The notes: generated from the sequence alone by a model not told the origin. A DNA stretch of 64,000 bases from Pholiota molesta (GCA_014925825.1 JACGCK010000023.1:186001-250000), one strand, 5' to 3'; shown: positions 1-11,822, counted from the stretch's first letter. Translations and numbers: made by a program.

Positions 1-880
1 CAAAATGCTGTCCCTGGGCTTTCGGGACCTCTAGAGAAAATGTTTGAAGACTCGGAAGTTCTTCGAGCAAGTCAATGATACTGGAAAGAGATTGGGTGGT
101 GGGGGATTGATAACTTGGAAGCTTCAACGATAGGTTTGTAATCGAAGAGGGTAAAACGTTTCGACCAGGGAGAATGTTTCGACTTATACGCAGTGTCCTG
201 AATCGCGGTGCAGCCCCGAGTGAAGTTCGAAAGGCTACCAATTCATGTTCGTCGTTGCCTACGTCGTTGGTGTTCACTGTGAACTCTTGTGCCACGGATA
301 TGTCAACGATGCGCAATCGGGGCGCCGATTGGTTACAAGCCTGTAAAATCCGGTTGACTGGGTGTAAAGCTGTCGACTTGACCGTAAGTGCTTTCCAACG
401 TGGTAATGCCGCAGTCAAAAGGTCTAACGTCTTGTCTAGGTTCGATACATCGTTGCCGATTTCCAGGTCGATGATGAGAGAACTGTCTTGGGATTTGTCG
501 AGCCAGAATCGCGTGCGTTTGTAGGGGTCGCGGGCGTCGAAATTGACATAAACATGAGACCAGACCGTCGGGATATTAGCTGCCTTTCTCCAGGTTGAAC
601 AGACATGAGATACAATTAGTGGCGTCCTAGTCCAACCATCCTGGATGCATTCCTCGAATATTGTCGCCAGTATCTCCGCAGGAAGTCGTTTCGCCAAGGT
701 AATCATTCCCTTACAGCGTCTGATTTCTGTAAGGTGGGTTTGTTTGAGATATTCCAACTGGCGAATCTTGGACATGAACCCTTCAATTTGCGTATTCAAG
801 GATGTAATTTCGTGCTGATGTTGGTTGATGGTTTGATGAATCGATTCGACATCTACGTCCCATAACATTGACGATGACAT
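1..880 (-). CDS. F-box domain protein, C-terminus cut by window edge
   Basis: Reading the minus strand from the ATG at 880 gives an uninterrupted frame of about 293 codons that runs off the window at base 1. A short coiled N-terminus (residues about 10-45, rich in Q, E, K, L) is followed near residues 55-90 by the F-box-like core LPAEILATIFEECIQDGW and then SHVCSTWRKAA, the usual form of the expanded Agaricomycete F-box family. After it comes leucine-rich sequence with LDLLTAALPRWKAL and APRLRIVDI, which fits LRR-like repeats. F-box proteins usually join a substrate to the SKP1-cullin-1 ubiquitin ligase; the substrate cannot be guessed. The family call is fairly sure. No intron is needed in the visible part. 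Confidence 0.8.
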   Translation of the reverse strand, partial: MSSSMLWDVDVESIHQTINQHQHEITSLNTQIEGFMSKIRQLEYLKQTHLTEIRRCKGMITLAKRLPAEILATIFEECIQDGWTRTPLIVSHVCSTWRKAANIPTVWSHVYVNFDARDPYKRTRFWLDKSQDSSLIIDLEIGNDVSNLDKTLDLLTAALPRWKALTVKSTALHPVNRILQACNQSAPRLRIVDISVAQEFTVNTNDVGNDEHELVAFRTSLGAAPRFRTLRISRNILPGRNVLPSSITNLSLKLPSYQSPTTQSLSSIIDLLEELPSLQTFSLEVPKAQGQHF

Positions 881-1562
881 GCTGCCTTTGTCTTCTTGAA
901 TATTTGACCCCCGTTCAACCCAGCAATGCGATCTAGATTCTGCACTTCTGATGTACAACGCTGTAATGATGTGTAAAACAACAAACATTATTAGCAGGTG
1001 TCAAGGTGGCCAATAATCCTAATACATACAGCACGTTTAACCGTACGAGCTAGGAATATATCAGATCTCAGCGTTCGCTAAATCTTCTGCTGAACTGCTG
1101 TTCTTGATTGTTCTGACGATTTCTAGCATGTCAATCCTCAATGAGAGGATTGTAGTTAGTCAGATCATTCGGGCCGTGCAACAGGCACTTAAGTCAACAA
1201 GTGCAAACAAATAATGACTTTTCAGTGTTCGACGTCAAAGCATAAGCTCATCAAATATCTTCAAACCGTGGCGAAGCTGCAGCTCTCCTTTTCTTTCCTT
1301 CCTTATCATATACCCATAATATAAGGTGAATAACTTACCTTTGCACAACGCCAGTGATGACTCAGAGTGGAAGCTGTATTGACCCTTGGACCTTGGTTAA
1401 AATATACCCAATATATATGACTTGGGACAAGATGCAGACTGGCAATGTTCGAGATACTGCTGAGGCCTTTCTTCTCTTTTCTTTTCTTCTGATCGTCCCA
1501 CAAGAACACTAAACTAATTTATACCAAAGAACCTAGTTTTATCCCTATATCCCGACTGTTGA
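881..1562. other. Intergenic, no gene recognised
   Basis: This region separates the divergent F-box and SSU72 genes and must hold both promoters. It is AT-rich with pyrimidine runs near 1460-1500. A 67-codon minus-strand frame at 1306-1509 has no recognisable motif and I do not call it. Confidence 0.6.
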
Positions 1563-2707
1563 ATGGATCCCCGAAGAGCTCGCGACCCACGCCTTGGCCG
1601 AGTAGATCCTCGCCTCCAGAATACACAAGGTCAACCGACATCTGTACCAACACCCCCTCCCGCATCACATAATCTTCCGCAAGTTACCTCCCAGAAACCT
1701 CCACAATGGGACGAAAACGGTGCCGTCAGTGTTCCACCTTCTGCGCAACCGACGCCTCAACCTCAATCAATCGCGTCCAACAGCTCCACTTCTCAAGCGC
1801 TTCAAACCGCATCAACATCAACTTCATCTGAAACGACTACTATATATAAACCTCGAACACTTTTCTGTGTAGTTTGTGCCAGTAATCAAGCGAGTGACTA
1901 CCTATTTTATTATCTTTTCCGCATTTCCTAAAGATCCCTTTTTGTCACAGAATCGGTCAATGGAAGGGCATCATGTTCTATCGTGAGTAACTTGCGAGAA
2001 CGTTCCACACAAGTGCTCACTATTTGTATTTCAGTAAGGCCGGCTATCGTGTTATATCCTATGGTACAGGTTCGGCCGTTCGTCTTCCAGGTCCTTCAAT
2101 AGACAAGCCCAACATATATCCATTTGGAACGCCATACAATGTAATATACGAAGAACTAAGCAACAAAGACCTCCGTTTGTCAGTCCACAATTACTGTTCT
2201 CACCATCTATACCCCCGACTAAATTTATTCCGTCATTTAAGGTACACGGCTAATGGATTACTGCCAATGCTGGACAGAAATCGGAATATCAAAGTAGCCC
2301 CGGAACGGTGGCAAGAGAGCAAGACTGTGGCTGACGTCGTGATCACTTGCGAAGAGCGATGTTTCGACGCGGTATGCGATGGTGAGTCAACAAGCAAGCC
2401 TCAGCAGAACATCATATTCAGACGCTATAGATTTGATGATGCGTGGAGGAGAGTTCAACAAGCCAGTTCATATCATAAATATGGAAATCAAGGATAACCA
2501 CGAAGAAGCTCTTATCGCTGGAAAGGCGATGATTGACTTAGCCGAAGCAGTGAGTCAATCACATCAACTTAACCTGGATTTGCGTCGATAACGACATCCC
2601 GGCAGATCGAAGGCGCAGAGGATATCGATGAGGACATCGATAAAATCCTAGAAGTGCAGCAAGAGAAGCACCCACATAGTCTCCTTCACGCGGTGGCGTT
2701 CTACTAG
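1563..2707 (+). CDS. SSU72: RNA polymerase II CTD phosphatase SSU72
   Basis: SSU72 removes phosphate from Ser5/Ser7 of the RNA polymerase II C-terminal repeat and acts in the cleavage and polyadenylation machinery in the nucleus. Six exons can be joined: 1563-1889, 1951-1982, 2035-2178, 2242-2381, 2431-2549 and 2606-2707. The first exon carries a Pro/Ser/Thr-rich extension of about 95 residues starting [17 protein letters not shown]. The catalytic loop [12 protein letters not shown] (Cys-x5-Arg) is built across intron 1. Further family blocks follow: [46 protein letters not shown] and [14 protein letters not shown], and the protein ends HAVAFY. Intron 1 has GC-AG ends; no GT site keeps the catalytic motif in frame. 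Identification is secure. Confidence 0.95.
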
Positions 2708-2962
2708 AAGTTTCAGGTCGAATCTAAGCAGACGAAAAGAAGATCAGTTGACGTGAAATATACTCCTTTCTTGTGAGGTTCTGCATGTGAGACAGTGAGA
2801 ATGTCCAGTTCAATTTAAAGCACGCAATGTAGACGCAAGAGATTGCAAGCTTGATTAGCGTGAGAAATGAAGACGCGATTGTGGAACGCGGTCGTATATT
2901 TATGGGCTCTCTGTGGCAGGAGCTTCCTAATCTCAAAACATATCTACATCTATCGCGCCAAA

Positions 2963-3996
2963 ATGCCTTCTCTCCGACTTGGAAACATCGCGCCCGACTT
3001 CGAGGCTGAGACCACCGCCGGTCCCATCAAGTTCCACGAATGGATTGGCAATTCTTGGGTACGAATGATCTTGTCAGATGTTTGTCTCGATATTCTAATA
3101 TCGAAGTAATCGCAGGCTATCCTCTTTTCCCACCCTGGAGACTTCACTCCCGTCTGCACTACTGAGCTCGGTGAGGTTGCTCGTCGTGCTGACGACTTCG
3201 CGAAGCGCAACGTCAAGGTTATTGGTATCTCTGCCAACGGCCTTGACGAGCACGAGAAGTGGGTGAAGGACATCAACGAATACGGTGGCAAGGTTGCTCC
3301 TACCGATGTTCAATTTCCTATTGTATGTCCATCAATTTCTTTTTTGCTCCCATATAATTAACTTTTCTTCATTTTGTAGATTGCCGACCCTGACAGGAGG
3401 ATTTCGACGTTATATGATATGTTGGACGAGCAAGACGCGACCAACCGCGATGCAAAGGGTCTCCCATTTACCGTACAAATATTATTCAAAACGCGTTTCT
3501 GCTATCCAATTTTAACATGTAGCATTCACAGATCCGAACCGTCTTTGTGATTGACCCCAAGAAGACCATCCGTCTCACTCTCGCTTACCCTGCCTCCACT
3601 GGACGCAACTTTGACGAGATCATCCGGTAAGCAGAGCATTTTGGCATTTCAGTCATGTTTTATGTGATTTTAATATTTTTGTTCTAGTGTGGTTGATTGT
3701 GAGCAGTAGTTTGATAGATATGATTGAACCATGATCGTGATTCCTAACTTTCTGTCCACAGCGCTTCAAATTGGTGACAAGCACCGTGTCACTACCCCGG
3801 TCAACTGGAAGAAGGGCGAAGATGTCATCGTTCATCCCACTGTCACCAACGACGAGGCAAAGACTCTGTTCCCTGAATACAGCCAACACCTCGTAAGTAT
3901 TAATCTTGATCTAATCAAGGGATTTCGGAGACAGGCGACTGACACATTTATCTGTTACAGCCATACCTTCGAACGACTCCTCTCAAGGTGGATTAA
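2963..3996 (+). CDS. 1-Cys peroxiredoxin (PRDX6/PRX1 class)
   Basis: Thiol peroxidase that reduces H2O2 and organic hydroperoxides. Exons are 2963-3058, 3116-3322, 3380-3472, 3532-3626, 3688-3698, 3762-3892 and 3961-3996. The protein starts [20 protein letters not shown]. It carries the peroxidatic motif [14 protein letters not shown] with its single active Cys, then [34 protein letters not shown], and the 1-Cys C-terminal domain [16 protein letters not shown], ending [10 protein letters not shown]. Exon 5 is only 11 nt; it restores the conserved sequence EIIRVVDSLQIGDK, which is lost if the two flanking introns are read as one. All junctions are GT-AG and the frame is clean. A TATATTTA element at about 2893-2900 may be the TATA box. 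Confidence 0.95.
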
Positions 3997-4225
3997 ATAT
4001 TGAACAATGTAATAACTAGTTACGAAAGTGGATAGTTGTACATAATAAATGATTTTTCAAATGAAAATACGGTGTGTTACAAGCGGATATAGGTGATAAG
4101 ATATATACGAGACTGCGATCTGCTGCGATCTCGTGAGTGTACGCGTGCGGGGAACAATAAGGACAAATAAAGCACACGCAATAGACGGACGCGCGTCGAG
4201 GGGAAATCTAATATACCACTTCAAC

Positions 4226-5216
4226 ATGGCCAGTGCAGACGGCGGCGCATACAGGTACTTAGCTCGTCTTTCTACCGCGTTTCAATCTCATCAAAGATTA
4301 CAGTTACTCCTTGACGGTCTTCTCCCCAAGTGGGAAGCTCGTTCAAATCGAACACGCTCTGGCTGCGGTAGCTCAGGGCACCACCAGTCTTGGAATCAAA
4401 GGTGCATTCGATCAACACGCCGCGATAGCAGAGAGACTCAACTAGCTTTCAGCTACGAATGGAATTGTCATTGCAACAGAGAAGAAGACCTCATCAATCC
4501 TGATTGACGATTCCGTCATTGAGAAGGTTGCTACAATCTGCCCTAACATTGGGATCGTGTACTCAGGCATGGGGCCCGATTTCCGCATTCTTGTCACCAA
4601 AGCGCGAAGAGCGCCCAAGCATACTGGAAGATCTACGGTGAATACCCACCTACACGCGTCCTCACTCAAGAAATCGCGACGGTCATGCAACAAGCAACTC
4701 AATCAGGGTAAGAGTAATCGTTGACCATATTAAATCCGACACCGTTTTAATGCGTTGCGCAGAGGTGTGAGGCCGTACGGTGTATCATTATTAGTTGCTG
4801 GATGGGATAATCACCGAGGGCCATCGCTTTATCAAGTTGATCCTTCCGGTTCTTTCTGGGCGTGGAAGGCCAGCGCCATAGGAAAAAATATGATTAACGC
4901 TAAGACCTTCCTGGAAAAACGGTGAGTAAACCATCACATCGTGTTGACCACAGTCGCATTCCTAATTCCGCAATTTAATATCTACTATAGGTATAATGAT
5001 GACATCAGTCTAGAGGATGCCATTCATACGGCACTTCTAACGCTTAAAGAAGGTTTCGAAGGGCAAATGACTGAAAAGACTATTGAAATTGGTGTGATCA
5101 CTGTTCCAACGCCGGAAGAACAGGAAGAGGGAAAGATTGGGGGCGAGACTGGACGGCCGAAACCAACGTTTAGGAAATTGTCAGAAGAGGAAGTTCGTGA
5201 TTATTTGGCACTATAG
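4226..5216 (+). CDS. PRE8: 20S proteasome subunit alpha-2 (one-base frame break)
   Basis: Alpha-2 subunit of the 20S proteasome outer ring. Exons are 4226-4254, 4304-4401, 4453-4707, 4763-4921 and 4991-5216. The proteasome alpha signature [19 protein letters not shown] opens exon 2, followed by [29 protein letters not shown], then after the break [52 protein letters not shown] and [19 protein letters not shown]. At about 4605-4610 one base is missing: KAR is read in one frame and SAQAYW in the next, and the 8-base gap cannot be an intron. Since the gene is essential in yeast, a consensus error is likely. The C-terminus carries an acidic insert ([13 protein letters not shown]) relative to human PSMA2. 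Confidence 0.93.
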
Positions 5217-6106
5217 GTGCGGACGGCTACCCTTGATCCTTGTATCCATATTCTTTTTGCCTGTAGATCATGATGGAATTTTTCTGTGCTTTGTATTGTC
5301 ACGGCTTTGCTAAGGTTTTCGCAAGTCCCCAATCGTCGAAATGACGCGTTTACCTTCGGGTGGTTGATTGACAGATTTGGAACTCTTTGTTGGAGTTACC
5401 CACGAACCAATTCTTTGCCTGTTTATATGATGCAATTTTGAATGAATTTCGAGTTTACAGGATCAAGCCCTCTGGGGAAACCCCACAATCCTCCGCTCAT
5501 CGCTTGGCCTCCCGAGCATTTGCTGTTATGTCGAACCGCCAGAAAAGTCTATTTCCTGGATGTGCACTCACCGCCAGCCACCGCCTCACTCACGTTATAA
5601 GTCAATCTTTGCTCTGCTCCAGGTTGCCTCGTAAGGGTCGGCACGATAATAACGATCCTCTTTTGTGGAAATATATTTCCCATAATATTTGGATAAAATT
5701 CCACCAATCCTATCAAACTTCACGGAAACCCAACTATCTGCCAAAGCCACGCGTTGTGTGCCCCAATCAAGATTTCCCTCAAAACGTGCCTTTTTTACCA
5801 AGTGATTCCAACATTATTGATTGAAGATTCGGCATCTACTAGGCGAGTGAGCGCCAAAGATGGAATGACCCAACCTGCCGAATCTGAAACAATCTTATTC
5901 CGCCTCGACCTCCCCGCCACCAGCACGCATCACCTCATCGACAGTCGCATGACATCTCGATTCATCTTTGCCTCCCTAATCTACCCAGAAAAACTTCTAT
6001 TGGTATTATTGCGCATTTCGGTCTATAAAAGACCTCTCCAGAATGAAAGCAGAGCAACACACCACTACTCTCTCAGTCTTCTTCACCCGCTCGATCCTCA
6101 ATATCC
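5217..6106. other. Intergenic; TATA box for the downstream gene
   Basis: Region between proteasome alpha-2 and the Zn2Cys6 gene. A 145-codon plus frame at 5387-5824 has no motif and no coding look, so it is not called. The only clear element is the TATA box noted separately near 6023. Confidence 0.5.
6023..6030 (+). promoter_or_regulatory. TATA box of the Zn2Cys6 gene
   Basis: The sequence CTATAAAAG lies about 80 bases before the ATG at 6107, a normal distance for a fungal TATA box, and matches the TATAAA consensus. The transcription start itself cannot be seen. Confidence 0.5.
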
Positions 6107-6879
6107 ATGAACTCGAACACAAACACCAACCCCCGCGAAATCAGGCGCATTCCTATGGCCTGCGCCGTTTGCCGTCGTCGCAAGGTCAAGGTATGTGACT
6201 GCATTCGCGATTCATAGGCGTTTATATTGCTAACGATTGCTTTCATCAGTGTCGCCCAAGTCTTTACCCGGGAATATGTCAAAGATGCGTTGAAGACAAT
6301 GTCATCGACCAATGCATATTCGTCCCAGTGACCGGGTCTGGGGAAAATACGACTAACGACGATGCCTTTCCCCCTCCACCCAACCAAGGCCATGCCTTTG
6401 CCTTTGCGGGAAATATTAGCACACCACAGCACTATGAATCGCAGTCGGTCCCTGCACAAACCCCCCTCTATTTCGCCCCGAATCAACCCAGTGGCGATTT
6501 GCTTGACACAGCCCTCGTTCAAAACTCATACGGACGACCAGAGGCCACTTCCTACGGCCAACAGAGTATTTATCAACAGCACCCTCCCGCTGAACATGCT
6601 GTTCCGCATGGCTATTCAGCTGCCTGGCCGACTCAGGCGTATTATGGCCCGCCCTCCCAGGGCCGCGGTCAATCCACCTTCGATCCTGACACACCTGCAA
6701 CTAACTACCCAGTTAACTACCTTGCAAATTACAGCGATTCCCAGGGAAACAACCCCGTTAACAACCCTACCAATAACCCCTCCAATTGGACAGGCACTAC
6801 AGATGGTTATTTGTCAACGGGCTACATAGACCCAAACGGGTATGCGAGTATTTCCCACTTCGACTCACCTTCCACTTAA
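6107..6879 (+). CDS. Short Zn(II)2Cys6 binuclear cluster protein
   Basis: Two exons (6107-6190 and 6250-6879) give about 237 residues. The N-terminus holds a fungal-type binuclear zinc cluster: CAVCRRRKVKC (Cys-x2-Cys-x6-Cys) built across the intron, then three more cysteines in GICQRCVEDNVIDQCIF. The rest is low-complexity sequence rich in Pro, Gln, Tyr, Asn and Ser, with repeated NNPVNNPTNNPSN and NYPVNYLANY. No fungal_trans (middle homology) domain is visible, and the protein is short compared with typical regulators of 500-900 residues. It is probably a DNA-binding nuclear protein whose Q/N/P-rich tail acts as an activation or interaction domain; the target is unknown. Confidence 0.85.
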
Positions 6880-7814
6880 TCGTATGCTAGAAACTATTAT
6901 CCGAGTCGAGTCGACAATCGACCCGGCGAAGGCGATTCTGAGCCAAAGGAGTAAGACGCTCGGCCTGGTGTGCTACCTGCATACCTACCTCCGTGGTTGC
7001 TTCTTTTAGTTTAGCTAGTACTCGTATTTTATATTTATTGTTTCATTGCTGTGTCGTTTTGCCCTCCGCCTTACAACTTATTCTGTTGTGTTCATAATAC
7101 AAAAACTTTAAGCCCTCTGCGTTCCTTCATGTGGTTCTCGGCGTCATGTTTTATCATTGACGCAGCGCTACACATGGTTCTCAACACCACAAAGTCCGAA
7201 GTACACTGCCATTTATCATCCATAGCCACGTTGAAACCACCACTAGTAACCTTATTTTCGATCTTGATAGGTTGGCGATTCTAGATTCCCACCCTTGGTT
7301 TTTTATGTGCTCCCAATTACATCGGCGCTTTTTGAATTGGCGTTTAGGTGTGGATAAACCGAAGCTATTTAGAGTAGATCTCTCATCTATACAGGCACAA
7401 TTCGCTACGGACACATAACTTGGTATAGCGTGAGATGATTGCCTCGTGCGTGCTGTCAAAACTGAACTGACCCTGAAGCATCCACAGCAGTATAGATAAG
7501 TACGTTTTGAGTACGTTATCCTGGTAGCTCAGAATAACTGGGAAAACATCTGAAAACATTCCTAGAACTCGTGTAATATTTTATCCCCGCCAGTACCTGC
7601 TGTGTAGAGTCGAACTAGTGGATGGCGATTACCCGCGGCTTTTGTCCACAGAATTTTTATAAAGATGACGGACATTGCAATAATGATCATGATTGCGGTG
7701 CAGATGACATCACATTTGGGCATAAGGTGACAAGGATTTAATCAAGAAGATACTATTACTACAAGGCTACAGCTTGAGATGAAGTCATTTGGCTTTCATT
7801 TGTCTTTCATTTGT
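6880..7814. other. Intergenic, convergent 3' flanks
   Basis: Lies between the 3' ends of the Zn2Cys6 gene and the aldehyde dehydrogenase gene. It is AT-rich with no conserved frame; the 77- and 92-codon frames at 7051-7459 overlap each other on opposite strands and show no motif. Confidence 0.5.
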
Positions 7815-10737
7815 TCACAGTGGCCATTCGAGTTTCTCGCCGAAGTTCCAGTGGACCGCCTTAACTGACGTATATTCATCAAGGGCATAGCTGCCAAGCT
7901 CTCGGCCTGAAAATAAATAATGAGATGAAGGGGACATGGCGGATAACTCGGATCTCTCATAGAGCTTCCAATATTCGTAACTCACCAATACCAGACTGCT
8001 TCTTGCCTCCGAATGGAACATTGTTATTGAGAATATTGTATTGGTTGACCCAAACCTATGAGGAGAAATTTGATCGTGATTAATACACCGATGAGCACAT
8101 TTTTGGAGAGCATGCTAAAGGTCGACAGGAATGGGATATACGAGTGACTTACCGTGCCAGCTTCCAACGCTGAAGACACGCGCATGCACTGGTTGGCATC
8201 ACCTGCACGGAGAAAGTTGTCAATAAAGCGTTTTGGATTGGGCCACGGGCGCATCGCATCAATTAAACACATACTTGAGTGCAGCCCAGCACCAAGACCG
8301 TAAGTGGTGTTATTAGCCAATGCTATGGCCTCGTCTTCCGTCTTAAAGACGCCGACAGAAAGGACGGGCCCGAAAATCTGCACTAGTTTCAGCTCACCGC
8401 CCCGCAGATCATCGTGGAATAGTCCTTACCTCCTCTTGGACCTTGGTGGAGACAATTATAGATCGTTAGTAATGACTCCTTGTCCATAGTTTCGTCAAAG
8501 TGGGCATACAATTTTCATGTCGGGAGTGACATCAGTGAAGACTGGAAGGTATATATGTCAACCACATTGAGATACCCATGGAAACCCGCTGAACTCACTA
8601 GTGGGATCAACCCAATAGCCTTTGCCCGTCCTCTTTTCGCCGCCGAGGACAATTTTGGCGCCTGCCTTCTTCCCGGATTCGATATAGTTCCATACTCGGT
8701 CGTATTGCCCCTTAGAAACCTACAAATGGAATAGATAGTTGAGAAACACCGTAGTGAACAACTTCTATTATAATTCATACCACGGGGCCTCCTCCGGTTT
8801 TATCGTTGAAGCCATCCCCAATGATCTGGGCCTTGACCTTGGCTACCAGGAGATCCACAAATTTGGTATAGATGCTTTCCTGGACATAGAGCCGCGATCC
8901 CGCAGTGCAGTCTTGTCCAGTGTTGTAGCAAATTCCAAGAGCGGCCCAATTGGCGGCTATTGAAGGAAGAAAAAAGAAAATGAGCACCCGAACCTGTCAT
9001 TTGAAACACGGACATAATTGCCAAAAATGGCAAAAAGAGCGCGTAGACATGGCTAAGCTTCACACTCAGGGCGCAGTAGCCAGGCGATAAACGCGGCAAA
9101 ACGATGACTGCCAGGGATCTCTAAATGTCGGGTTTCATGGGGTCGTAGCCATTGTTCCCAAATAGATTCTTCTTTGTGAGGAAGTGGTGGGCAGGTTTAC
9201 AACTCGATGGCATAGGTAATCCTATAATCATGCGAGTTTCATAACCGGAATTCTAGCACCCTTCTAGCATATATGGAACGTAATTTTTGCCAAAATTTTG
9301 ACTCGGGGAATGGGAAACCCAATGCCAACAAAGGAGCAAGAAGCGGCTCCGACACATCGAAGGGCCAAAAAATGAAAAGGAACATACCTTGTTCCAAATC
9401 AGCTGACTCGAAGACGAGATGAGGAGATTTTCCTCCGAGTTCCAAAGATACCTATGGATCAGTGCGCATCGATCGCGTCAATTATATGAACAAGTGATTC
9501 AATGCCACCAACCTTCTTCAGGTTACTTTTAGCAGCTGCTTCCATAATTTTACGGCCAGTATAGTTGAACCGGTAAATGCCACCTTGTCTACATCGAGGT
9601 GGGAGGACAATGCTGCTCCGCCGACGGAACCTAGCGAGGGAACCGTGTTGACGACACCGGGAGGGAATCTGACAAGAAATTATGTAAATAGATGGCAGTG
9701 AACATGTCCACGAGCGTACCCTGCTTCCTTGATCAACTCAGAGAGTTTCTACGCCGAAGATGAGAAACATGTTCTGAGGGAATTGAATTTGAACGTACAA
9801 GTGCTGTCAATGGCGTTAATTCCGACGGCTTCATCACGATCGTACATCCAACGGCCAGGGCTGGTGCCACTTTCCAAGACCTAGAACAGTTTTCGAAAAA
9901 TTTACGATCCAAAAAACAGTATTGGGCCTACCACATGTTGATAGGGTAGTTCCACGGAATGCTATAGAAAGCTATTAAGCCCACAGTAATAATATACGTG
10001 CCTGGTGAACAAGTAGACTGACATTTGGCCACAAACACCAATAGGATCATGACGTGTGAACGCAAGCTTTGCTTTATTATCGACCTCAATTGTCTGCCAT
10101 TCGATATCCAATGAGTATCAATCGAGAAGAATAATGGTATATGAGCTTACTGACCAGTTATCTTATCAGCAAATCCCGCATAGTATCGTAAGCACTGGAT
10201 GCTATCTCCGATATCAAAGTCCCTTGGATCAAAATGAGCGATTGCCCTGCAAAATATCGCAGAATAATTTACCTTGCAATGCGCACGGGTTTGCCGTTGT
10301 TAAGAGTTTCAAGCTCTGCGAGTTCTTGTGCATCGCGCTCAATAAGATCGGCCAACTTGTTAAGCAGTCTAGATCGTTCCCAACCCGTTACATTCTTTCC
10401 CCAGGTTGTATTGAACGCTTTGCGCGCTGCCGCAACGGCTATGTCAATATCCTTGGCCGAGCCTGGAGCGCGTCAATGGCCATATGAATTTAATATATGA
10501 ATATGTACATACCTGCGACGACAGATGCGACAATTTCCTCAGTCGCTGGGTTGTATGCACTATTACATTGTCATCTCCCTTATCTTACAAGAAAAAAAAG
10601 CGCTAATGCAGCAGAACTGACTGGATAAGTTCCTGTGAATCTACAGAAGGAACAAATTCATTGTTAATGAAAAGTCCAGTAGGAATGGTAATAGACTTCT
10701 TGAGCGCGGGGATGTTTACGGTAGCGGTGAGAGCCAT
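7815..10737 (-). CDS. NAD(P)-dependent aldehyde dehydrogenase
   Basis: Oxidises aldehydes to carboxylic acids; class 1/2 ALDH fold of about 500 residues. The ATG at 10737 starts [20 protein letters not shown], then [11 protein letters not shown]. Conserved blocks in order on the minus strand are [40 protein letters not shown], the catalytic-Glu block [13 protein letters not shown] near 9430, the catalytic-Cys block [15 protein letters not shown] near 8915, [13 protein letters not shown], and the C-terminal [20 protein letters not shown] ending at a TGA at 7815-7817. The gene has about a dozen short introns, plus one unusual 431-nt intron at 8957-9387 inside SADLEQ-AANWAAL. No targeting signal is evident, so it is probably cytosolic. 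I did not verify every splice site. Confidence 0.9.
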
Positions 10738-11303
10738 GGTGGAGGTGCGAGAGAAAGAGCGAGATAATAATACGTTTCGCACAGATAGTGGAATTAAAGG
10801 GATCATAAGAGCGTTTTAGTCTCTTGAAACAGACCTTGTAAATCAAATGATACTCGATTTGATATAAGATAACCAAAAGATAACTAGAGATAACTGTCAC
10901 GGGATAGGCGAGCTTTGGAGATTTGATTTCACCTCTGTAATGACAGAGCCGATAGGGTTACTTACAAGTTCTGTGCGCCATGTGCAGTAGAAGGACATAG
11001 TACCAGTACGTCATAACTCTCGTCGCCTGAAGATATCCAGAGTTATCCCCCTTGATGCTTGGACCATACGCTATTCGATAGATACGTGGCTATTGCAAAT
11101 ATACGTATGTGTAATACTTGGATAATTAGGTGAACAAGTAGGAGAATCGTCGTGTGGCAGAATGATATCTTATCCGCTCCTTCATGTGCGAATCTTATCA
11201 TATCATGCACGAGGTGCGTCGTTACATGTGACAACATCTGGTGACAGACCGCGCCAACCGATGTGACCCGACGTTGAACATCGCCCTCTTCACTCTGAAT
11301 ACC
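10738..11303. other. Divergent promoter region of ALDH and COX8
   Basis: Region of 566 bases between two divergent starts. Several purine-rich GATA-type stretches (for example AAGATAACCAAAAGATAACT near 10867) are visible; I cannot assign a factor. No frame is coding-like. Confidence 0.45.
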
Positions 11304-11653
11304 ATGTCGACCTCGTTGCTTGCCCGCTCTGCCCTGCGCCAGCAAACCCTCGTGCGTGCTCGTGGATTCCACGCGTCTCGCCCCGCTCGCTCCGCCCACG
11401 ATGACTACCACGTATGTGTTTTGTCACCGTGATCTGCAGAGCCTCATTCGAATTCAATTCTGCTGCAGCATCTCCCATTTGCATGGCCCACAAATAAGGC
11501 CGTCTGGGGTGCCAAGGTGACAGCTTACCTTGTTGTCGGATTCTCCATTCCTTTCATCGCCTCTGCATATCAACTGTATGTCTTGCAATTTCTCTTAATG
11601 ACCGCACTGCTCATGTATGTCGCTTTAGGAAAAAGGCTGGCGGATCCGACTAA
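11304..11653 (+). CDS. COX8: Cytochrome c oxidase subunit 8 (COX7C homologue)
   Basis: Small nuclear-encoded subunit of mitochondrial complex IV. Three exons (11304-11411, 11469-11575, 11629-11653) give 79 residues. The N-terminus MSTSLLARSALRQQTLVRA, followed by GFHASRP, is a typical matrix-targeting presequence (Arg/Ser/Leu-rich, no acidic residues). The mature part holds HLPFAWPTNKAVWGAKV, then the single membrane helix TAYLVVGFSIPFIASAYQL, and ends KKAGGSD. Length and layout match the Cox8/COX7C family. The frame is clean and the borders are GT-AG. The 3' end lies 169 bases from that of the convergent Dicer gene. Confidence 0.88.
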
Positions 11654-11822
11654 ATGGCGTCGTCCTAGAACTTTCTTTAGAGTCGTTGCGAGCTTAATTG
11701 GACAGTTTTATCATTGTGTTTGCGCCATGAATTTCAAGCGATGCGTTTAATTGTACCTAGGCGAGAATGCAAATACCCCATTGCTATGTGTGGGCTAATA
11801 ACTGCACCAAACCTATGGAATA

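Noticed and set aside
4600..4615. Programmed ribosomal frameshift in proteasome alpha-2
   Set aside because: No slippery heptamer or downstream structure is visible, the family has no known recoding, and similar breaks occur in unrelated genes of the window.
5387..5824. 145-codon plus-strand frame between proteasome alpha-2 and the Zn2Cys6 gene
   Set aside because: No family motif and no splice-consistent extension; the composition resembles non-coding AT-rich sequence.
6073..6522. 149-codon minus-strand frame over the Zn2Cys6 gene
   Set aside because: It overlaps a well-supported gene on the opposite strand, including its zinc cluster exon.
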